A DNA stretch of 64,000 nt, taken from positions 1 to 64,000 of IMG/VR virus record IMGVR_UViG_3300038461_000061; one strand, written 5' to 3'. Below are positions 31,981 through 41,360 of the stretch, piece by piece. The notes beneath the pieces are model-generated. The model saw only the letters and a program-made list of their open reading frames with translations, had not been told where the DNA came from and searched no databases. Numbering within the stretch: position 1 is the stretch's first letter; every line of letters begins with the position of its first letter. Origin of the DNA: a virus. The translations under genes and the position numbers were made by a program.

Positions 31981-34221
31981 ATGCCACGAACAAGAAAGAC
32001 TACACCTATAGATAATCCTTCCCCGAATGTGCCACAAGGTTCTTTCAAGGGTGGGGTCAAAAATATCGGTGTTACTACTCGCCATGTTGACCCGGTGAAG
32101 GCAACTATCGTTTCACAAATGGAACGCAACAAGGTAGCCATGCTTGGTCGTGCTGGTCGTGGAGCAGGCACACGCACTGCCGGTATGATGATGGATAGTT
32201 TGCCTATTGAAAATTCCCTTATAGGCACAAGCACTCTTTCTACCTATCAATCATCATATGCCCAAGGCTTGAATCAAGTTGGCGGTTTGAGAGATATTCC
32301 ACCATACTTCATTATGATGAATGAGCAAAATGGTGGAATCCTGTATTGGCCTGTTACGCTTAAAGAGAAGTATGAATGGTACAGATATTGGCAAAGAACA
32401 GATGCTTATTGCGGTAGAGCATTGGAACTTTTGTCTGACTTGCCAATGTCAAAGCTTTCTTTGAACATGCCAAAAATGGAAGGCAAACCCAAAGAACTGA
32501 AGAAGAAAATACATGGCTTTTTCACTGGTATGTGTGATAAGCTAAATTTATTTCAAACATTGCAGGCTATTCTTTTTGAATATAACATGATAGGAAATTG
32601 TTATTTGTTCCATGAGTGGAATCCTAAGTTGAAAATGTGGGATAGGGTTGTAATGCTGCCGCCAGAAGAAGTCAGTATTTTCCAATATCCATTCTCTGAA
32701 AATGCTAGGGTGGAATACCGTCCGCAAAGATTGATGACGCTCATTGAAGCTACAAAGAACGCTCCCGACGAAATGATGAGTGATTTGCACAGGCAGATTA
32801 TCAAATCAGTACCAGAAGAAATAGTCAATATGATTCGTGAAGAAGGCTGTATTGTGATGGATTCTGACCCTTCCACGGGTTCTTTCGTTCATCATTTGGC
32901 ACGCAGACGCTCTCCTTATTTGGATTTGGGCGCAAGTGTTTTGGAACGTGTACTTGTTCCAATGTTGATGAAAGAAAATTTCCGGTATACGCAGCTTGGT
33001 CTAGCCACACGCAATATGACACCAAAGAACAAAATTTCTGCACCGGGTCTTACGGATGAACAGTTGGGCGATTTGAGATTGCAGTTCGACTTGTCATATT
33101 TAGACCCTGATTTCGCCATTATCACCAACTACGATTGGGATTGGCAGCAAGTTGGAGCAGACCAGAGATTGCTTGATTTGCAAGCCGAGTATGAAATGAT
33201 TGAAAACCATGTATTTGCTGGATTGGGTGTTACCAGAGAATTGCTGACAGGCGAAGGCACCTATACTGGAAACAAAATCACCGTTGAAATCTTGAACACA
33301 GTATTCTTGTTAACCAGAGAAATCCTGCAAAACTATGTGGAAAAGGCATTGTTCAGACCAGTAGCCGAAGCACATGGCTGGTATGACACGGACGAGTTTG
33401 GAATCAAGACCTACTTCTATCCGAAGCTTGGCTTTAATAGATTGTCCATTCGTGATAATCAAGAAGTATTTGATAGCCTCTTCCAGTTGTATCAGAAGGG
33501 TTCGATGCCGATTGACATTATCTATGAGTTGTTCAATCTCAATACGGACGAAATTCACGAACGCATTTACAATGATTTGTTCACTGTCAAGGACGCTACA
33601 TTTAATCGTGTATTGGAAGAAGTGAATGTTGAAGTTGGTCGTGGATTAGTAGAAAAGACTGACATCTTACCGAGAGTTGCCAAATATCTACATCTTAATA
33701 TGGCGCAACCACCAGAAGGAGAAGGCGGTGCAGAAGGCGGTGGAGACGGTGGTGGAGGCTTTGATTTAGGGCAAGGTGCTTCTGATGAACAAGCACCGGC
33801 AGAAGAAGCACCAGCGGAAGTTGCACCAGAACAACCGGCAGCAGCGTCAGCAACTGAGGAAACTAAGCTACCAGATAGCTCTGAAGTGGAGCCAAAACAA
33901 GTTGAAGAAGTGGCACAAAGCATTAGTGAAGGTTTGGATGAAAATGCTACTGACGAAGATATTGGCAAGGCAGTTGATAAGGTATTAAACACAAAACAAG
34001 AAGAAGTTGATAAAGAGCAAGAAGATGCCAAGAATGGCTTAGAGAGTCAAGCAGAAGACGCAGCCGAAACTATTACGAAGGAACTTGGTGAAGATGCAAC
34101 GGATGAAGATATAGAAAAAGTAGTTGACAAGATATTAGAAGAAACAAACCAAGAGAAAAAGCCGGGAAAAAAGAAGGAAGATAAACCTGAAGACACCAAA
34201 CCAGAAGAGAAAGCGGAATAA
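31981..34221 (+). CDS. Portal protein
   Basis: A 746-residue protein. After a disordered N-terminus the portal core has WPVTLKEKYEWYRYWQRTDA, LFEYNMIGNCYLFHEW and MLPPEEVSIF, matching large myovirus portals. LGVTRELLTGEGTYTGNKI and a helix-rich part follow. From about residue 575 the tail is Gly- and then Glu/Ala-rich with two copies of an acidic unit (ENATDEDIGKAVDKVL; EDATDEDIEKVVDKIL). Its place after terL and before the protease and capsid genes is as expected. The portal forms the dodecameric DNA channel. Confidence 0.85.
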   Translation: MPRTRKTTPIDNPSPNVPQGSFKGGVKNIGVTTRHVDPVKATIVSQMERNKVAMLGRAGRGAGTRTAGMMMDSLPIENSLIGTSTLSTYQSSYAQGLNQVGGLRDIPPYFIMMNEQNGGILYWPVTLKEKYEWYRYWQRTDAYCGRALELLSDLPMSKLSLNMPKMEGKPKELKKKIHGFFTGMCDKLNLFQTLQAILFEYNMIGNCYLFHEWNPKLKMWDRVVMLPPEEVSIFQYPFSENARVEYRPQRLMTLIEATKNAPDEMMSDLHRQIIKSVPEEIVNMIREEGCIVMDSDPSTGSFVHHLARRRSPYLDLGASVLERVLVPMLMKENFRYTQLGLATRNMTPKNKISAPGLTDEQLGDLRLQFDLSYLDPDFAIITNYDWDWQQVGADQRLLDLQAEYEMIENHVFAGLGVTRELLTGEGTYTGNKITVEILNTVFLLTREILQNYVEKALFRPVAEAHGWYDTDEFGIKTYFYPKLGFNRLSIRDNQEVFDSLFQLYQKGSMPIDIIYELFNLNTDEIHERIYNDLFTVKDATFNRVLEEVNVEVGRGLVEKTDILPRVAKYLHLNMAQPPEGEGGAEGGGDGGGGFDLGQGASDEQAPAEEAPAEVAPEQPAAASATEETKLPDSSEVEPKQVEEVAQSISEGLDENATDEDIGKAVDKVLNTKQEEVDKEQEDAKNGLESQAEDAAETITKELGEDATDEDIEKVVDKILEETNQEKKPGKKKEDKPEDTKPEEKAE

Positions 34222-34223
34222 CA

Positions 34224-37200
34224 ATGGAACTAACTGCTGAAGATTTGAGAGAGCTTATTATCCGAAAGGTCAAGGAGAAGCTGCGCGGTGAAGCATCTCC
34301 TGCCCACGGTATTGATGTCAAAAACCTATCATTGAGAAATATGGGGGAAGCTCCTGCAAAAGAAGAAGGTACAGGAGAATCTAAAGGTGTTGGTGTTGGG
34401 AGTAAATCAATAGAATTGACCGATGAAGATTTCAAAGATACTGAAGCGCCAGAATCAGATGCACAGTTAAAGGACGTTGAAGAAGCATTGACTGATGTGG
34501 GGATTGAAGTGCCGGGAAAAGAAGATGAATCTCAGTTAAAAGACGTTGAAGAAGCATTAAAGGATACGGGAATTGAAGTACCAGAAAAAGAGACAGATGA
34601 TTCTGACGACGATACTCAGTTACGAAAAGACATTGAAGAATCCTTGAAGGAAGTCATGGGAGAAGAGAGTTCTGGGGATTCTGAAGACGAAGAAGCTGAT
34701 GAAGAAAAGACCAAAGAAGCATTGAAGGCTATTGGTATTAAGGTGGCTGCTTTATTGAAAGCTGCGGACGATGAAGTAACAGACGAAGACGTACAGAATG
34801 TAATGAAACAGTTTGGTGATGCTGTCGAGAAAATTAAAAGTGTTGACCAAAAAATCTTCAGTCAAAGTAAACAAGAAGAACAATCGCTGGCCGATAAGGA
34901 ACAAAAGAAGAAAGAAAAGACAGAGCAAGACAAACAGGGTTATGCTCAAAAGGATAAGATTTGGAGTATCATTGATAAAGTAGTAGACATGATGCACAAG
35001 ATGCTGGATAATGGGAAGGTCAAAAAAGCTGCTGAAGTTGACATGCTTGTTGCTCACTATGCTGATTATGCGGTCAACATTCTTACGGCAATGAATGCGT
35101 CTATTAGAATAGCTAGATGGGAAAAGGGAGACAAAGCTCCAGGTTCTGATGCGTTCCGTTGGACATATACTGACGGCAAAGGTGGAACTGCCACACGTAC
35201 ACAAATTACAGAACCAACCGGGAAACCTAGTCCCGAAGAACTTCAAGGTGGAAAAGGAAAACCAACGGAAGAAGGTCAATCGCCTACTTCACAACCACCG
35301 CAACCTGTACCAGCAGAAGGCGAAAAAAAGCCAGCACCGGGTGAAGTGGCTCCACCAGCAGCACCACAACCAACACAACCGCCACAACCGCCACAACCAG
35401 CAGCACCGGCACCACCAGTGGTTCCACCGGCTCCAATAGCACCAACACCAGCACCAGCGCAACCTATATCGCCACAGTCTGCGCAGCCAGCAGCACCACA
35501 ACCAGCGCAACCAACAGCACCACCAACACCCCCGGTCCAACCAGCACCGGCAGAAGCTAAACCAGAAGGTGAAGCTAAACCAGAAGGTGAAGCTAAACCA
35601 GAAGGTGAAGCTAAACCAGAAGGTGAGGCTAAGCCAGAAGGTGAGGCTAAGCCAGAAGGTGAGGCTAAGCCAGAAGGTGAAGCTGAGCCAGAAGCCAAAC
35701 CGGAAATAACACCAGAAGAAGCAGCCAAGAAGCATCCTTGGTTTAATCCTAGAAGACCTTTGCATCACACAAATAAGAACTTTGACAAGGATATGGAAAG
35801 TAGAGGCTTTACGCGCAAAGCAGTAGAAGAGTTTACAGATGATATGGTTTTAGTGGATGTATCTACTGGTATGGAATATAAATATTCTGAGTTGCCAGAT
35901 GATGTCAAAAAAGAATTGAATGACATGAACGAGTATGGTGATGGTATTTGGCATACTCCACCTTATGCTACTGAAGCTACACCAACAGAAGGTGAAACAA
36001 AGCCCGCAGTATCAACAGCACCAGAATCAATACAACCTACGCCAGCAGCACCAGTGGTTCCACCGGCACCACCAGCAGAAAGCGTAGCGCAACCAGCACC
36101 AACAGCACCGACTCAATCAGAGGCTGCGCCAGTAGCACCAGTAGCACCAGTAACAACTCCTGCTCCAGAACAAAAACCTGCGCAACCAATTACTCCACCT
36201 GTGCCAGTCAACCCACCAGAAATTGAGCCTGCCCCTGCTGCACCAGAACAGACAGAACCAGCCACGCCAAAACCTGTTGAACCTATTTCTGAACCAAAGA
36301 AGGAAGAACCAAAGCCAATAAAACCAACACCAAAAGCCCCTGCCAAGAAAAAGGTTCAACTACCGGCTCTTAAACAAGAACATGCTGGCGAAAAGAAAGC
36401 TTACCATGACATTCTTCATAAGATTAAACAGAGTCCAGATAAGCAAACCGCAACGTCTCATACAGATATGCGTAAGTCATTTGGTGACAATTGGGAATCA
36501 AATGATGTAGTAGCAGATTCTTTCGACGTTACAACTGAAGGAGATACAGTCACTCTTAAACCGAAAAATGAAGGCGTTTTGAAACGTCCTTATGAAAAAG
36601 TGAAGTATAAACGTGAATTGGTTGAAACACGATTGGATAGCTTGGGTCCGAAAGCTGGTGGTTTTGAATTGGCTTTGGCTCAGCATCCAGATATTGACCA
36701 AGTATGGGATTCTTACACAACATTAAAACCAAAAGAACAAAAGAAAATAATGCGTAATGTTCTGCAAAGTCTGACGAAAAAGCAAGATGGAACATACGAT
36801 GCCGATGAAATAGGCAAAGGCATGGTTTCTTGGTATCAAAAGAATAAGCCTTCTGAAATAGCAGAGGTTCCAGAATCAGTAGAATCAGAAGAAGAACAAA
36901 CACCAGAAACACCAAAGACTGAGGCACCAAAAGAAGAAGCAAAGCCAGAACCAGAGCTTCCACCGCTTCCCACTGAAACAAAAACGCGAAGAATTAAGGG
37001 TGAAAAGCTAGACGATAAAGAGAAAGGTGCTTTCCACGATTATATACAAAAACAGAAAGGGTCAAAAACCCCGCAAGAGAAAGGTGATGCAAAAGCAGAA
37101 TCCAAGAAAATAATCCAATGGTTCCAGAGCTTGTCAGATAATCAGAGAAAAGCATTCTACGAAAAGATGGGTAATAAAGAGGGTGAGAATTTCTTTGCAG

Positions 37201-37487
37201 CGTTGGCAGCATTTTTCGGTGACAAAATGAAACGGTCTTCATTATTAGAAGACAGTATAAGCTCCAGAATAGCCGCCGAATTTGAAATGGAATATGTGCC
37301 TTTTATTGCACAACACAAGGACAAGGATTTAATGAATGATACTGGTGGTTCTAGCAAGACGCGATTGCGAGAGCCTGAATTTAAGCCATCCAGAACAGAT
37401 ACGAAGAATTTTTACAGGACTAAAAATCTAACCAAGGGCGAAAAAGATTCAGATATCAACAAAGACCCGGATTTGAGAAAGGATTAA
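34224..37487 (+). CDS. Large Pro/Ala/Glu-rich structural protein
   Basis: A 1087-residue protein that starts two bases after the portal stop. The N-terminal part has three acidic repeats (QLKDVEEALTDVGIEVP, QLKDVEEALKDTGIEVP, QLRKDIEESLKEV). Two Pro/Ala/Gln-rich linkers surround a 7-fold Ala-Lys-Pro-Glu-Gly-Glu repeat. Compact segments lie between them (about 500-590, 720-890) and at the end (about 930-1085), where SISSRIAAEFEMEY resembles the module ends seen elsewhere. It is likely a virion or scaffold component that spans distances; no enzyme motif is visible. Confidence 0.65.
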   Translation: MELTAEDLRELIIRKVKEKLRGEASPAHGIDVKNLSLRNMGEAPAKEEGTGESKGVGVGSKSIELTDEDFKDTEAPESDAQLKDVEEALTDVGIEVPGKEDESQLKDVEEALKDTGIEVPEKETDDSDDDTQLRKDIEESLKEVMGEESSGDSEDEEADEEKTKEALKAIGIKVAALLKAADDEVTDEDVQNVMKQFGDAVEKIKSVDQKIFSQSKQEEQSLADKEQKKKEKTEQDKQGYAQKDKIWSIIDKVVDMMHKMLDNGKVKKAAEVDMLVAHYADYAVNILTAMNASIRIARWEKGDKAPGSDAFRWTYTDGKGGTATRTQITEPTGKPSPEELQGGKGKPTEEGQSPTSQPPQPVPAEGEKKPAPGEVAPPAAPQPTQPPQPPQPAAPAPPVVPPAPIAPTPAPAQPISPQSAQPAAPQPAQPTAPPTPPVQPAPAEAKPEGEAKPEGEAKPEGEAKPEGEAKPEGEAKPEGEAKPEGEAEPEAKPEITPEEAAKKHPWFNPRRPLHHTNKNFDKDMESRGFTRKAVEEFTDDMVLVDVSTGMEYKYSELPDDVKKELNDMNEYGDGIWHTPPYATEATPTEGETKPAVSTAPESIQPTPAAPVVPPAPPAESVAQPAPTAPTQSEAAPVAPVAPVTTPAPEQKPAQPITPPVPVNPPEIEPAPAAPEQTEPATPKPVEPISEPKKEEPKPIKPTPKAPAKKKVQLPALKQEHAGEKKAYHDILHKIKQSPDKQTATSHTDMRKSFGDNWESNDVVADSFDVTTEGDTVTLKPKNEGVLKRPYEKVKYKRELVETRLDSLGPKAGGFELALAQHPDIDQVWDSYTTLKPKEQKKIMRNVLQSLTKKQDGTYDADEIGKGMVSWYQKNKPSEIAEVPESVESEEEQTPETPKTEAPKEEAKPEPELPPLPTETKTRRIKGEKLDDKEKGAFHDYIQKQKGSKTPQEKGDAKAESKKIIQWFQSLSDNQRKAFYEKMGNKEGENFFAALAAFFGDKMKRSSLLEDSISSRIAAEFEMEYVPFIAQHKDKDLMNDTGGSSKTRLREPEFKPSRTDTKNFYRTKNLTKGEKDSDINKDPDLRKD
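35556..35681 (+). repeat. Seven tandem 18-bp repeats (AKPEGE)
   Basis: Seven units of GCTAAACCAGAAGGTGAA with few changes, in frame, encoding Ala-Lys-Pro-Glu-Gly-Glu. Such arrays change copy number by slippage, so the linker length may vary between isolates. No spacers are present, so it is not a CRISPR array. Confidence 0.9.
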
Positions 37488-37491
37488 AGAA

Positions 37492-37752
37492 ATGGAGGGT
37501 AATATCATCGAGAACATAGCCAATAAAATAGCTTCTGATGAAACAGGTGCTGACCCTTATATGCAAATAGATGAGCAACTTGATGTCATAATTTCTTCAA
37601 TTATGATTATAGGTAAACAGTTGGATGCTGTCAGGCCAGAGACAGTTGAAGAAAAGGCCAAGGTAGAACAAATGAAAGAACTGCTTAATGATGGAGTGGC
37701 ACCTTATACGGCAGACATAGCAAAGATAATGGATTCGTTTGAGGTAGAATAA
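37492..37752 (+). CDS. Small hypothetical head-module protein
   Basis: An 86-residue acidic helical protein that begins MEGNIIENIANKIASDETG. The ENIANKIASDE segment resembles the amphipathic module of the tagged genes (I-x-x-I-A-x-x-I-A). Residues 30-60 are a helix with apolar heptads (VIISSIMIIGKQLDAV). Function unknown. Confidence 0.6.
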   Translation: MEGNIIENIANKIASDETGADPYMQIDEQLDVIISSIMIIGKQLDAVRPETVEEKAKVEQMKELLNDGVAPYTADIAKIMDSFEVE

Positions 37753-37753
37753 A

Positions 37754-38077
37754 ATGGCATTGACGTTTCCAGACCCGGTTATTGGAACTATTGTTCGCCC
37801 AAGAGGACAAGGATGCACGTCCTGTGTTCATACAAAACAATGTCGAACTTTTTATTGGTTGCGCAGAGAAATATATATTAACTCTGGAAAAGAAGTGGAT
37901 ACTATGCTAGGTGTTGCATGTACTTCATGGTCAAATAATCCCGCTCTTTTCCCAACAGACCCACCCACTCAAGATGATTTGAATTATATGGATGACATTG
38001 ATAAAGAAGGTATTTCAGGGGAGCCAGATAGAAACGGTATTCAAGACCCCGTTACAGCAGGGCCAAATCAATTTTAA
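37754..38077 (+). CDS. Small Cys-containing hypothetical protein
   Basis: A 107-residue protein. Early CTSCVHTKQC (residues about 21-30) and a later ACTSW suggest a metal or disulfide site. The second half is Asp/Pro-rich and likely disordered. It starts one base after the previous stop. No family recognised; a head-tail junction or virion protein is possible by context. Confidence 0.6.
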   Translation: MALTFPDPVIGTIVRPRGQGCTSCVHTKQCRTFYWLRREIYINSGKEVDTMLGVACTSWSNNPALFPTDPPTQDDLNYMDDIDKEGISGEPDRNGIQDPVTAGPNQF

Positions 38078-38090
38078 GGAAGCCGCATAA

Positions 38091-38507
38091 ATGCCAAGAA
38101 ATATTCAAGCTGCTATCAAACGCAAGGAATTTGTTGAAGAACAACAAATTAAGCCGCGTCGTAAGCCTTTGAAAAAGAAGGCTAAACCACATGAAGAAAT
38201 CAAAGAGTGGTCCAATAGAGGTTCGCTCTATGGTCTAAGAGAAAAACGTCTTGCTATTCGTGTAGCAGCCATAAATACCGTACAAATAACTATTACCTAC
38301 AAGAAGACCACCACCCGCCAAACGAAAAAATACACTGTCTGCCCTTATAGTTACAGATATAAAAAGCTTAAAATAGGTATTCGTAAGATGTTATTCGCTT
38401 ATGATGTTGCCGATAGAACCATCAAAAATTACGCTTTGACTAATATCAAAGACGTTGCTGTCCTGCCAAAAAAGTTCGTACCAAAATGGAAAATAGAGAT
38501 AAAATAA
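38091..38507 (+). CDS. WYL-like domain protein
   Basis: A 138-residue basic protein. From about residue 60 the sequence reads as a WYL-like fold: VQITITYKK, then KYTVCPYSYRYKK, MLFAYDV, and a last strand pair (NIKDVAVLPKKFVPKWKIEI). WYL domains sense ligands or bind nucleic acid ends in bacterial regulators; short versions occur in phage structural clusters, to my knowledge. The N-terminal 50 residues are Lys/Arg rich. The last base overlaps the start of the homing endonuclease. Confidence 0.5.
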   Translation: MPRNIQAAIKRKEFVEEQQIKPRRKPLKKKAKPHEEIKEWSNRGSLYGLREKRLAIRVAAINTVQITITYKKTTTRQTKKYTVCPYSYRYKKLKIGIRKMLFAYDVADRTIKNYALTNIKDVAVLPKKFVPKWKIEIK

Positions 38508-39481
38508 TGGTAGAAACGCTTATAGAAAAAACACGCAAAGAAGCGATAAGAAGTTTCCTTCTCAAACGATTAAAAATTGACGGATGGAAACAATCATCCA
38601 TTCAACTAAAATTATCAGAAGGAATAGTAAGAAAATGGGCTAAAAAATTCAAGATAGAAGGCCCGCCAGACCAAAGAGGTTCAAAGCCAACAAATTTAAC
38701 CGAAGAACAAAAAAGCATTATTTACAATATGTACCCACAAATTAGTACATCAAAAATTGCTCCTCTTATCAATTCAACTAATGATATCGTCATAGGTTTC
38801 ATAAAAAGAAATGGAAAGTACGTTGGCTTTAACAGGAGGGCCGATACATCAGTAGATAAATCGTTTTTCAAATGGAGTAATGACTTGGCATATGTTTTAG
38901 GATATATGTGGGCAGATGGAACAACTGGAAAATATTTTAAGAAGGGATATGGAAGAAAAGATAGGATTATGCCGATTTGTGGCATCAGTTCAAAAGACAA
39001 ACAAATTCTGGATGACATACGTATAAGGATGGGGTTGAAAGCAAAGCCATGTCCTTGTGTAGTAAAAGGAAAAACTTATTGGGCATTGTCTACAAACTGC
39101 GTGTGGGTGTATGAAAAATTTAAGCGATATGGCCTGATACAACGTAAGTCATTCGTAGGAGTAGGCATCCCCAAAATACCTAAGCGATTTGTGAGACATT
39201 TTGTGAGAGGATTTTTTGATGGTGATGGTACGCGCTCTAAAGATGGGTATAGAATGGGTTTCGGATGTACTGATAAACGGTTTATGGTTTGGTTAAAATG
39301 TAGGATAATAGAAGTCGTTGGCGGCAAAGCACCAAAAATTTCAAAAACACCTAATAAAACAACCTTTTTCTCTTTTAATATCTACGCACAAAGAGCCAGA
39401 AAGCTATACAAGTGGATGTCTCCTAACGGCATAGATTTGAGGTTGATTCGTAAGTGGTCTTGCTCGACAGAGATACGCTAG
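38507..39481 (+). CDS. Free-standing LAGLIDADG homing endonuclease
   Basis: A 324-residue protein (331 if started at 38486). The two diagnostic helices are LAYVLGYMWADGT (about residue 125) and VRHFVRGFFDGDGT (about 235), each ending in the catalytic acidic residue. The N-terminal 110 residues hold two helix-turn-helix-like segments (QSSIQLKLSEGIVRKWAKKF and STSKIAPLINSTN), DNA-binding additions. It stands alone between two structural genes, with no intron or intein visible, so it is a selfish gene that cleaves a nearby target. Confidence 0.9.
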   Translation: MVETLIEKTRKEAIRSFLLKRLKIDGWKQSSIQLKLSEGIVRKWAKKFKIEGPPDQRGSKPTNLTEEQKSIIYNMYPQISTSKIAPLINSTNDIVIGFIKRNGKYVGFNRRADTSVDKSFFKWSNDLAYVLGYMWADGTTGKYFKKGYGRKDRIMPICGISSKDKQILDDIRIRMGLKAKPCPCVVKGKTYWALSTNCVWVYEKFKRYGLIQRKSFVGVGIPKIPKRFVRHFVRGFFDGDGTRSKDGYRMGFGCTDKRFMVWLKCRIIEVVGGKAPKISKTPNKTTFFSFNIYAQRARKLYKWMSPNGIDLRLIRKWSCSTEIR

Positions 39482-39490
39482 TCCTAACAT

Positions 39491-39508
39491 TCATATTTTT
39501 TTTATATT
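39491..39508 (+). promoter_or_regulatory. Recurring T-run motif (TCATATTTTTTTTATATT)
   Basis: The element lies between the homing endonuclease stop and the gene at 39584, 75-93 bases before its ATG. It is nearly identical to the motifs at 23036 and 44376, which also precede head genes. Confidence 0.35.
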
Positions 39509-39583
39509 TCTTAAATCATAGAAGAAGCTAAATAGGCTATTCTATTGGCTTCAATTATGTAGTAGCTCAAGAGGGAGCAGGCT

Positions 39584-40075
39584 ATGCCAAGCACTTACAG
39601 TACAACCTTTGTAGACCCAATTGATATTTTCAGAATTGGGGATTTTGTCACTCCACTCTATCCCGGCAGTGACAATATATTCTACGGTATCATTGTAGAC
39701 ATTTGCCGCAAAGAATACAAGGTTTACGTGGAATGGAGTGGTGGTTTGGTGAAGCAGCATGACCCTACTGAAATCCATCTGCATCCGTATTTTATGGATG
39801 AGAAGATTTATGAGCGTTACCGTGCGAGATTACGTCCTGAAGTATGTGTTGCCGCTTTGACTGAAACACCCAATCGTCCAGAAGTCGGCAAGCCTGAAAA
39901 TAGGGGTGCTGAAAAGCCTGTTGGCGGTGGATTCAGTATTATGCAAGATTTGGTTAAGAAAGATAGAGAAGAACATTTGCCGAAAGCAGTTACTCAAGTC
40001 AGTAGCATGATTAATAAGATAGCCAATAAAATAGCTGAGCCATATAACACCTTGCAATCGCGCAGAGTTAGTTAA
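39584..40075 (+). CDS. Hypothetical SH3-like head-module protein
   Basis: A 163-residue protein with GAGGGAGCAG upstream. Residues about 15-55 (GDFVTPLYPGSDNIFYGIIV, KVYVEWSGG) form a small SH3-like barrel. The C-terminus has an amphipathic helix SSMINKIANKIAEP that resembles the module at the start of the following genes. It may be a virion or scaffold-associated protein. Confidence 0.55.
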   Translation: MPSTYSTTFVDPIDIFRIGDFVTPLYPGSDNIFYGIIVDICRKEYKVYVEWSGGLVKQHDPTEIHLHPYFMDEKIYERYRARLRPEVCVAALTETPNRPEVGKPENRGAEKPVGGGFSIMQDLVKKDREEHLPKAVTQVSSMINKIANKIAEPYNTLQSRRVS

Positions 40076-40086
40076 TAGGAAGCAAA

Positions 40087-40320
40087 ATGGACAAGAAATT
40101 AGTAGCGTCAGAACTAATTAAAGTAGCCAGAAGTTTATTGGCTGTTTATCATCATGATGTTGGAAGAGTTTACAAGCGTTCAAAAGGTGAAGTAGAAAAA
40201 GAGTCTTGTATATGTCCTAAATGTAAAGATATTATGGAACGCCAACCATTTTCGAGGGGTGTTAAAATTTACATTTGTCCTGGCTGTGGTTGGAAAATAC
40301 CGTCTAACAAAGTCATATAA
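40087..40320 (+). CDS. Module-tagged zinc-ribbon protein
   Basis: A 77-residue protein: MDKKLVASELIKVARSLLA (the shared module), a short linker, then a zinc ribbon with CICPKC and CPGC about 22 residues apart. The next gene starts with almost the same 19 residues on an unrelated body. Zinc ribbons usually bind nucleic acid or partners. If the module directs head entry, this would be an internal head protein. Confidence 0.7.
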   Translation: MDKKLVASELIKVARSLLAVYHHDVGRVYKRSKGEVEKESCICPKCKDIMERQPFSRGVKIYICPGCGWKIPSNKVI

Positions 40321-40331
40321 AGGAAAAACAA

Positions 40332-40814
40332 ATGGATAAGAGACTAGTAGCCTCAGAATTAATTAAAGTAGCTCAGAGTTTATTGGCCATTGATTTCCCA
40401 ACGGATAGAGCTATGCAAGTCTATCTCAAGGAACATCCTGATGCTGATAAGAGAAATCACAAAGTAGTAAAGACGAAGCCAGAAGAGAATAAATCTAAGT
40501 CTGGAACTTTTGACTCGCATACAGATGCTTGGTTTGATGATGTTGTTAAAACTCCGCATAAAGACGATGAAGGGATTACAGAAGTAAATAAATTGATAAC
40601 CAAAGCTCCTTCAAAAGAAAATTTCATCAATGTAGTTAAAGCTTTGGGCAAGTCAAAGGCACCATGGAAAAACAAAGTTCTTCAACATGCTAAGGCTATT
40701 GTGGAAGGAAAATTTAGCGGCGAATTTGCGAGAAAACATGGACCAAAGAATCAGTCGAGCCAAGTCGGTGAATTTTTCTCAATGCTAAAACAGGCAATAA
40801 ATTACGACGATTAA
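40332..40814 (+). CDS. Module-tagged hypothetical protein
   Basis: A 160-residue protein with MDKRLVASELIKVAQSLLA at the start, 17 of 19 positions as in the previous gene, then a charged, Lys-rich body (NVVKALGKSKAPWKNKVLQH) of unknown fold. The abrupt change from a near-identical module to an unrelated body shows that the module is a portable element. Confidence 0.7.
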   Translation: MDKRLVASELIKVAQSLLAIDFPTDRAMQVYLKEHPDADKRNHKVVKTKPEENKSKSGTFDSHTDAWFDDVVKTPHKDDEGITEVNKLITKAPSKENFINVVKALGKSKAPWKNKVLQHAKAIVEGKFSGEFARKHGPKNQSSQVGEFFSMLKQAINYDD

Positions 40815-40892
40815 ACTACGTTCAAAACGTGGACATTATTGAACCGTTAGAATTGTGTAGATAAAGGAAACCATAGAAAAAGGAGAAAGAAA

Positions 40893-41195
40893 ATGCCAGC
40901 ACCAGCATCATTCAATAGAAAGAGCTATCAGGCACCGTGCGCTGGTAAAGCACGTGCGTTAGCTAATGAAGTGGAACAGGATTACGAGAAGGCTGCAAAA
41001 GTTGCAACGCCAGCCGGTTATTTCCAAGTCAATGCTCTAGGTGGAAAGAAACAGCCTACCATTGATACGGAAACCATGAATGACGAAGGCATGGGCAAGA
41101 AACCAGCCGGTGTCCTTAAGAATGGCGTGGACCTTGTTCGTAAGCCTGTGAAATCGGCTTACAACGTCAATAGCAACAACGCTTCAAACGTATAA
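40893..41195 (+). CDS. Small hypothetical virion-type protein
   Basis: A 100-residue protein with a strong ribosome site (AAAAAGGAGAAAG). Low-complexity, Ala/Lys/Asn rich and probably disordered (KPAGVLKNGVDLVRKPVKSA). A strong hairpin (41204-41234) follows. Its place in the head module suggests a structural part; no motif found. Confidence 0.6.
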   Translation: MPAPASFNRKSYQAPCAGKARALANEVEQDYEKAAKVATPAGYFQVNALGGKKQPTIDTETMNDEGMGKKPAGVLKNGVDLVRKPVKSAYNVNSNNASNV

Positions 41196-41203
41196 GTCAC
41201 TAT

Positions 41204-41234
41204 GGGGGAGGGTCATTATATTAGACCCTCTCCC
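41204..41234 (+). terminator. Strong hairpin, probable terminator
   Basis: GGGGGAGGGTC (41204-41214) pairs with GACCCTCTCCC (41224-41234) with one G-T, around a nine-base loop. There is no T-tract after it, so termination is likely but not certain. It separates the gene at 40893 from the endonuclease/protease locus. Confidence 0.55.
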
Positions 41235-41261
41235 AACATTGCTTGTAAGAGGTATAATATC

Positions 41262-41360
41262 GTGACTGAATTGCGTCGTTGCAATAGTGATAAATGCCTT
41301 CTGGAAGCATCTCAGAAGGCAAAGTCGTTTTTAAAAAATGTACTATTTGCAATCTTATGA
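41262..41360 (+). pseudogene. Duplicated 5' fragment of the prohead protease gene
   Basis: A GTG behind GTAAGAGG opens a 32-codon frame, V-T-E-L-R-R-C-N-S-D-K-C-L-L-E-A-S-Q-K-A-K-S-F, then diverges to a TGA. The real protease gene at 42012 starts MNRRCDNDKCLLEASNKARTF. The fragment is therefore the old gene start, cut off by the HNH gene that now lies between the two copies. TATAAT (41252-41257) and the ribosome site still precede it, so the short peptide may be made. Confidence 0.75.

Noticed and set aside
35556-35681. CRISPR-like array
   Set aside because: The units are contiguous 18-base coding repeats without spacers.
35276-35768. Two long minus-strand frames rich in Gly/Ser or Trp/Phe
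   Set aside because: They mirror the Pro/Ala repeat region of the gene at 34224 and have no start signals.
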